Origin: Cohaesibacter marisflavi
Lineage (GTDB): Bacteria; Pseudomonadota; Alphaproteobacteria; Rhizobiales; Cohaesibacteraceae
Length of the DNA stretch: 64,000 nucleotides
Direction: 5' to 3'
Assembly: GCF_900115225.1 (NCBI RefSeq)
Contig: NZ_FOVR01000017.1
Coordinates: forward strand, 31,247 to 95,246
This document shows, in pieces, positions 57,113-64,000 of the stretch. A program made the translations under genes and the position numbers. The notes below the pieces were generated by a model. That model saw only the letters and a program-made list of their open reading frames with translations, ran no database searches and was not told the origin of the DNA. The stretch's first letter is position 1; each line of letters opens with the position of its first letter.

Positions 57113-58155
57113 TGGGCGGTACTCTCCGGCGCATTGCGCCGCAGCTTATAATTCTCGGAGTGGTGATCCTGCTCAACTTCATCGTCTTTCCGGGCTTTTT
57201 CTCCATTGAATTCCAGAATGGTCGCTTGTTTGGCAACATTATCGATGTGCTGAATAGGGGCGCGCCGGTGGCTCTACTGGCGACGGGCATGACCTTGGTG
57301 ATTGCCACCAAGGGGATTGATCTTTCCGTGGGTGCCGTAATGGCGATTGCTGGAGCTGTTGCCGCTTCGGTCGTTACGGCTGGGGGCGGATGGTTCCTTG
57401 CTCTATTGGCGGCTTTGGCTGCCGGTTTGGCCTGTGGCTCATGGAACGGCATTCTGGTTGCCGTTTTCCGCGTGCAACCAATTGTTGCCACGCTGGTTCT
57501 TATGGTTGCCGGGCGCGGGATCGGGCAGTTGATCACCGAAGGCAAGATCATGACCTTCAATGATCCAGGTCTTATCCATCTGGGGGCTGGTACCATTCTG
57601 GGGCTACCGACGCCGGTTTATATCTGGGTGATCATGGGCGGGTTGATAACCTATGTGGTCCGCCGCACGGCTCTGGGAATGCTGATTGAATCGATCGGTA
57701 TCAACGAGACATCTTCACGGTTGGCCGGTATCAACTCTCGGGTTCTGCTTGTTGCGGTTTATCTGGTCACCGGTTTCTGCGCCGCGCTGGCTGGTGTGGT
57801 CGTCGCTGCCGACATCAAGGGGGCTGATGCCAACAATGCAGGCTTATGGATGGAGCTTGATGCCATTCTGGCTGTCGTTATCGGCGGCAACTCTTTGCTC
57901 GGTGGCCGCTTCTCGATCATCGCGTCCCTTTTGGGGGCACTCATTATTCAGTCAGTGAACTCTGTCATTCTGCTTTCGGGCATGCCGCCTGAATTCAACC
58001 TGGTGATCAAGGCGCTGCTGATCATCGTGATCCTGTTCATCCAGTCTCCTGCGGTTCAGCACGCGATCTATCTCTTCCGTGCATCGACACCGCCTCATGC
58101 GCCCAATGAAAATGGGGCCAAGAATAATCAGACCGCCAAGGAGAGTCTGTCATGA
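57109..58155 (+). CDS. ytfT: Galactofuranose ABC transporter permease (YtfT)
   Basis: 348 residues; about nine hydrophobic segments and the RbsC-like LVIATKGIDLSVGAVMAIAG near residue 65, with AVVIGGNSLLGGRFSIIASL further on. A hydrophilic tail of about 25 residues follows the last helix. Overlaps both ytfR and yjfF by 4 bases, showing tight translational coupling. Confidence 0.93.
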   Translation: MMGGTLRRIAPQLIILGVVILLNFIVFPGFFSIEFQNGRLFGNIIDVLNRGAPVALLATGMTLVIATKGIDLSVGAVMAIAGAVAASVVTAGGGWFLALLAALAAGLACGSWNGILVAVFRVQPIVATLVLMVAGRGIGQLITEGKIMTFNDPGLIHLGAGTILGLPTPVYIWVIMGGLITYVVRRTALGMLIESIGINETSSRLAGINSRVLLVAVYLVTGFCAALAGVVVAADIKGADANNAGLWMELDAILAVVIGGNSLLGGRFSIIASLLGALIIQSVNSVILLSGMPPEFNLVIKALLIIVILFIQSPAVQHAIYLFRASTPPHAPNENGAKNNQTAKESLS

Positions 58156-59144
58156 TGAAATCGCCAAGGCTTCCGCTTTATATGACCATGGCGACCTTTG
58201 TTCTCGCCTATATGCTGTGCATCTGGGAATTCCCGAGTATGTTTTCCAGCCGGGTTGTGGCCAACTTGCTGACTGACAACGCCTTTCTCGGCATAACAGC
58301 TGTTGGCATGACCTTCGTCATCCTTACCGGTGGTATCGACCTTTCGGTTGGCTCCGTGATCGCCTTTACGGGCGTCTTTCTCGCCGTCATTCTGCGGGAT
58401 ACGTCCATTCATCCGCTTGTTGCCTTTGGCATGGTGCTCGCCATTACCATCGCTTTCGGGGCAGCAGAAGGGGCCATCGTCCATTATCTGGAGATGCCTG
58501 CCTTCATTGTGACATTGGCGGGGATGTTCCTCATGCGAGGGCTTGCCTATGTGCTGTCGACGGATTCTGTGCCCATCACGCATGAATTCTATGATGTGCT
58601 GCAATCGATCTACTGGAAGGCGCCAGGTGGCGGACGGTTCAGGCTGATCGGTGGCGTGATGTTGCTGGTTTTCATCGGGGCGATGATCGTCTTGCACCGG
58701 ACAAAGTTCGGCAAGAATGTCTACGCCCTCGGAGGAGGTGTGCAAACGGCCCAGCTGATGGGGGTTCCCATCGCACGAACGACCATTCTCATTTATGCGA
58801 CATCGGGCGGTCTGGCAGGACTTGCAGGAATCGTCTATTCCCTCTACACATCAGCCGGCTATTCATTGTCGACGGTGGGCGTGGAACTGGACGCCATCGC
58901 TGCGGTGGTGATTGGTGGCACATTGTTAAGTGGTGGCACGGGATTTGTGGCTGGAACCTTTTTCGGTATTCTGATTATGGGATTGATCCAGACCTATATC
59001 GTTTTTGATGGCACCCTTTCGAGTTGGTGGACCAAAATCGTTATCGGCGTTCTGCTGTTCACCTTTATCATGCTGCAGAAGGTATTGGCTTGGGCGACGA
59101 CGGCGAGAAGAAAACCAGCAACAGAATTCGCGATGCGATCATGA
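58152..59144 (+). CDS. yjfF: Galactofuranose ABC transporter permease (YjfF)
   Basis: 330 residues, the second permease. FVILTGGIDLSVGSVIAFTG near residue 60 and AVVIGGTLLSGGTGFVAGTF near the C-terminus are typical. Together with YtfT it forms the channel. Its last codon region overlaps the FCD regulator start (ATGA). Confidence 0.93.
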   Translation: MMKSPRLPLYMTMATFVLAYMLCIWEFPSMFSSRVVANLLTDNAFLGITAVGMTFVILTGGIDLSVGSVIAFTGVFLAVILRDTSIHPLVAFGMVLAITIAFGAAEGAIVHYLEMPAFIVTLAGMFLMRGLAYVLSTDSVPITHEFYDVLQSIYWKAPGGGRFRLIGGVMLLVFIGAMIVLHRTKFGKNVYALGGGVQTAQLMGVPIARTTILIYATSGGLAGLAGIVYSLYTSAGYSLSTVGVELDAIAAVVIGGTLLSGGTGFVAGTFFGILIMGLIQTYIVFDGTLSSWWTKIVIGVLLFTFIMLQKVLAWATTARRKPATEFAMRS

Positions 59145-59866
59145 GCCTGACGACCGCTGGAGGTACCTCTCAGCAGGCCTTCAACAACACTTCCAAAGTT
59201 GTTGATCAACTGGGTATGGCCATTGTCTCGGGCGACTATGCCGAACAGACGATGATCCCGCTTGATCCGGATCTTGAAGAAATGTTCGGGGTGTCTCGGA
59301 CGGTCATTCGCGAAGCGAAAAAGACCCTTGTGGGCAAGGGGCTGTTGCAATCAAAAGCCAAGGTGGGGACGCGGGTGCGCCCCTCCTCGGACTGGAGCAT
59401 GTTCGACCCCGACGTTCTGCGCTGGCATGCGTCTTTGAGAAAGCCAGGGCCTTTCATGAATGAACTGCATGAAATCCGCCTGATTTTTGAGCCTGCGGCA
59501 GCCGCTCTTGTTGCCCGGCGTGGTCTCGGGGAAGAATGCGCCGCTCTCACTGCCGAGTGTGAGCATATGGCTGCGGCTGAGGACTATGTCTCTTATGCCG
59601 TTGCCAATATCGAGTTTCACACCTCCATTCTGCATATGTCGGGCAATCGATTTCTATCATCTCTGGGCGATATGGTGCAGGCTGCGCTCTTTTCTGTCTA
59701 TCGGTTGGGCTATGACAATGCGCGCATCAATCCGGATGGAAATGTGCAGCAGGCGTCCATTGATACCTATTGGCAGATCGTCGAGGCGATCAGAGCCAAG
59801 GACGCCAAGCGTGCTGAGACGACCATGGCGGATGCCATCGCGCTTTTCAAAGCCAATATCTCTTAA
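59141..59866 (+). CDS. FCD-type GntR regulator closing the ytf operon
   Basis: 241 residues from ATG 59141, overlapping the yjfF stop by 4 bases. Winged helix DPDLEEMFGVSRTVIREAKK, then TLVGKGLLQSKAKVGTRV; FCD domain with IRLIFEPAAAALVARRGL, YAVANIEFHTSILHMSGN (metal-site Asn/Asp and His) and the final His-like region ASIDTYWQIVEAIRAKDAKR, where a Tyr-Trp replaces the His often found there. Related to GguR/DgoR-like regulators. It most likely controls ytfQRT-yjfF and itself through the dyad at 54.5 kb (inference). Confidence 0.9.
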   Translation: MSLTTAGGTSQQAFNNTSKVVDQLGMAIVSGDYAEQTMIPLDPDLEEMFGVSRTVIREAKKTLVGKGLLQSKAKVGTRVRPSSDWSMFDPDVLRWHASLRKPGPFMNELHEIRLIFEPAAAALVARRGLGEECAALTAECEHMAAAEDYVSYAVANIEFHTSILHMSGNRFLSSLGDMVQAALFSVYRLGYDNARINPDGNVQQASIDTYWQIVEAIRAKDAKRAETTMADAIALFKANIS

Positions 59867-59938
59867 ATCCCCTTTCCTCTGCTCCTCCCTTCTTGTCGTT
59901 CCCCTTTCATTGCTTTGCTTCACCGGCTGGACCATGTT

Positions 59939-60844
59939 TCAGTCTTCCGATTTCATCTTGCTGGTTATGGACTTTAGAATGTCCGCGATCTGAAGGAATT
60001 CGTCTCGCAAGGGGTTGCTGCGCCGCCAGACCATACCAATGGTGCGTTTCGGGGCCGGGGTCGGCAAATGCGCAATGGAAACCGGCGCAGATCGTGTTTC
60101 CACGCCGACCGCCATTTCCGGTATCAGAGTCACGCCGATCCCGGCTCCTACCATCTGCACCAATGTTGCCAGAGAGCTGCCCTCCATGAGATTGCGGGGT
60201 GGGGCCGCGCTGTTGTTGCAATAGGAAATCGCCTGATCCCTGAAGCAATGGCCTTCTTCCAGCAATAGCAGGCGCATCGTCTGAAGCATTTCCGGATTGG
60301 GTACCGGTTTGTTTGCATCCTGTTGCGCTCGTAACAGGACAAATTCTTCGTCCAACAAGGCCAACTCCTCTAAAGATGGTTCGGAGATGGGCAAGGCGAC
60401 AATCGCCGCATCCAGTCGGGCTTCCAGCAAATCGGTGATCAGTTTCTTTGTTTTGGCTTCTCGTGGTCGCAAATCCAGCCCCGGAAAGCGTTGCCCCATG
60501 ACCTTTATAAAGTCAGACAAGAGATAAGGAGCCACCGTAGGGATGATGCCAAAGCGGAACTGGCCTCCCAAAGGGCCTTGCGTGCTGCGTGTCAGATCTT
60601 CCAGCTCCTTGACGGAATGCAGGATATGCTGGGCGCGCTCTGCAAAGGCGCCTCCTAGCGTCGTCAGATGGATCTGACGTGATCCGCGTTCAACGAGAGA
60701 CGCGCCGATCAGCGCTTCCAACTCCTTGATCTGAACCGAGAGGGCCGGTTGGGTCACATTGCATTCTTCTGCTGCTCGTCCGAAGTGATGGTGGCGGGCC
60801 AGAGCATCGAAATAGCGCAGGTGTTTCATGGATAGGTTTGTCAT
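59939..60844 (-). CDS. oxyR: Hydrogen peroxide-sensing LysR activator OxyR
   Basis: 301 residues. LysR helix-turn-helix HHFGRAAEECNVTQPALSVQ and a binding domain with the redox pair: Cys200 and Cys209 in EEGHCFRDQAISYCNN, the same 9-residue separation as Cys199/Cys208 of E. coli OxyR. Peroxide oxidises the pair and turns on target genes. Divergent from katG, a standard alphaproteobacterial pairing, with 188 bases between the starts. Confidence 0.95.
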   Translation of the reverse strand: MTNLSMKHLRYFDALARHHHFGRAAEECNVTQPALSVQIKELEALIGASLVERGSRQIHLTTLGGAFAERAQHILHSVKELEDLTRSTQGPLGGQFRFGIIPTVAPYLLSDFIKVMGQRFPGLDLRPREAKTKKLITDLLEARLDAAIVALPISEPSLEELALLDEEFVLLRAQQDANKPVPNPEMLQTMRLLLLEEGHCFRDQAISYCNNSAAPPRNLMEGSSLATLVQMVGAGIGVTLIPEMAVGVETRSAPVSIAHLPTPAPKRTIGMVWRRSNPLRDEFLQIADILKSITSKMKSED

Positions 60845-63210
<2,366 letters not shown>

Positions 63211-63260
63211 CTCTATCAAAAGGGCTTTTAGCCATCCCAGCATATAGACTGAATGGGAGG

Positions 63261-63290
63261 CGGCGTCGCGCATGCGCGATGCCGTTTCTT
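63261..63290 (+). terminator. Terminator of katG
   Basis: CGGCGTCGCGCA faces its near-complement TGCGCGATGCCG (one G-T), giving an 8-10 base stem with a tight loop, followed by TTTCTTGTTTG, 50 bases after the stop. Confidence 0.75.
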
Positions 63291-63681
63291 GTTTGTGTAG
63301 GCTGATGTGATGTTGAGCGCGGTAGAATAGGGCTGATTGAGGTCGAGCTGTAAGGCGCGCAAATGCGTTAGCACAGTGTTGAGGAAAGGGGCGTAGAAGC
63401 GGTCCGCTGTGGACAAGTTTTTTATCGCCAATTGAGAGAAAAATCAGAATGAAATTGCCCCTGCAATCTTAGTCAGTTTTACGTAACTGACACAAATTTG
63501 AGCTTCTAAATTGTGCAATCAGGCTGCTGACCCCTTCAAATCGCGATGAAATTTATTGGGCCTGTTTATTAAATGGGCATTTGTTGGAAATTTATACAGA
63601 TGAAAAACCGCGGATTTCCGCCTCTTTCAGAAGGCTATAATTTTTTCCGGAACAATTTGTCATAAAAATGTATTTTAGTGT

Positions 63682-63710
63682 TTGACTCTGATTGGGGTGG
63701 GGTCTATAAA
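63682..63710 (+). promoter_or_regulatory. Ribosomal RNA operon promoter
   Basis: TTGACT at 63682-63687 and TATAAA at 63705-63710 with a 17-base spacer: near-consensus and typical of alphaproteobacterial rrn promoters. The upstream A/T-rich DNA and the following leader with boxA support this. Confidence 0.8.
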
Positions 63711-64000
63711 CCGATCCATCGACAGCGGCGGCGCTGCTGGCGGCGGGGCGGTTCGCCCCAAAATTTGGGACTTGGCTGATTAAGAATGTTGGCTTTGAGT
63801 TCTAAGAAAAGGCATTTTGCTTTTTGATCTTTGACAATATGGAATGACTAAAGAGAAACGTGGACGGCTTGGTCTTGAGGTCCTTATGGACCGAATGAGA
63901 CAAAGAGCTCGTTACGTTTTTAGAAGCTTGATTGGTGGTCGGATGATCATTGATCAGCTCTTGTCAATGAACGTGATTTGAGTTTGATTAAATTCTCTTA
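63711..64000 (+). other. Leader of an rRNA operon (16S gene just beyond the window)
   Basis: TGATCTTTGACA at 63825-63836 matches boxA (TGCTCTTTAACA) at 10 of 12 positions; GAGAAACGTGGACGG follows, a sequence kind seen between boxA and 16S rRNA in rhizobia. The sequence ends with GATTAAATTCTCTTA, which I recall as lying right before mature 16S rRNA. No part of mature 16S is recognised inside the window. Confidence 0.75.

Larger units (their letters stand above)
63211..63710. other. Gene-free region between katG and the rRNA promoter
   Basis: No gene supported. Holds the katG terminator at 63261-63290; the AT-rich stretch 63540-63680 resembles an UP element before the promoter. Short frames on the minus strand here have no recognisable product. 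Confidence 0.7.

Noticed and set aside
63228..63431. Small minus-strand frame after katG
   Set aside because: No ribosome-binding site or recognised product; overlaps the terminator hairpin.

Overview
The window reads as chromosomal DNA of a heterotrophic, probably marine or soil, alphaproteobacterium of the Hyphomicrobiales (rhizobia-like) type. This rests on the gene content: TRAP, tripartite tricarboxylate (TTT) and sugar ABC transporters, an Entner-Doudoroff set, betaine-lipid genes, FCD-type GntR regulators, and a rhizobial-looking rRNA promoter and leader at the right edge. A Cohaesibacter-like genus is only a guess. About 51 protein genes are supported. No insertion sequence, integrase, CRISPR array or tRNA was recognised.

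Layout. 1-7.3 kb: a 5'-truncated M20 amidohydrolase, a LysR regulator divergent from a TTT transporter (tctC-tctB-tctA) fused by overlap to a gamma-glutamyltransferase-like enzyme, then a bile-acid/sodium-symporter-family protein. 7.4-10.8 kb: a marR-emrB-emrA type efflux operon on the minus strand. 10.9-12.9 kb: btaA-btaB for phosphorus-free betaine lipids, with a candidate Pho box. 13.3-23.1 kb: a secretion locus with two large RTX proteins (one carrying a beta-propeller and a von Willebrand factor A domain), and a type I ABC exporter plus its membrane fusion protein; no outer-membrane channel is nearby.

23.5-34.2 kb: sugar-acid catabolism. An FCD regulator precedes a TRAP transporter (dctPQM), dgoD-dgoA-dgoK (galactonate to pyruvate plus glyceraldehyde-3-phosphate), and then gnd, gntK and edd. 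The three intermediates of the last genes all meet at 6-phosphogluconate, but no separate eda is present. 34.3-36.4 kb: an aldo/keto reductase divergent from a ferredoxin-like protein. 36.6-44.6 kb: a LacI-controlled sugar ABC transporter with a TIM-barrel isomerase/epimerase and a Gfo/Idh/MocA dehydrogenase; two exact mutually reverse-complementary LacI-type operators lie in its promoter. 44.8-47.3 kb: formaldehyde detoxification (frmR, frmA, fghA). 47.4-51.0 kb: two phosphate transporters (Na/Pi and PiT). 51.2-54.3 kb: small ordinary genes (a secreted coiled-coil protein, a tyrosine phosphatase, YjbQ, a 2H phosphoesterase).

54.5-59.9 kb: a galactofuranose/galactose-type ABC operon (ytfQ-ytfR-ytfT-yjfF) ending in its own FCD regulator through start/stop overlaps. 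59.9-63.2 kb: divergent oxyR and katG. 63.2-64 kb: no protein gene; it holds a terminator and then a strong rrn promoter, boxA and the leader of an rRNA operon whose 16S gene should begin just past the right edge.

Recurring theme: each of the three solute-binding-protein genes is followed immediately by a strong hairpin before the membrane/ATPase genes, suggesting partial termination or mRNA protection to keep binding protein in excess. I found no wholly unknown multi-gene system. The most unusual items are the beta-propeller/VWA/RTX protein with its exporter, and the LacI sugar operon, which fits a 3-keto-sugar route.
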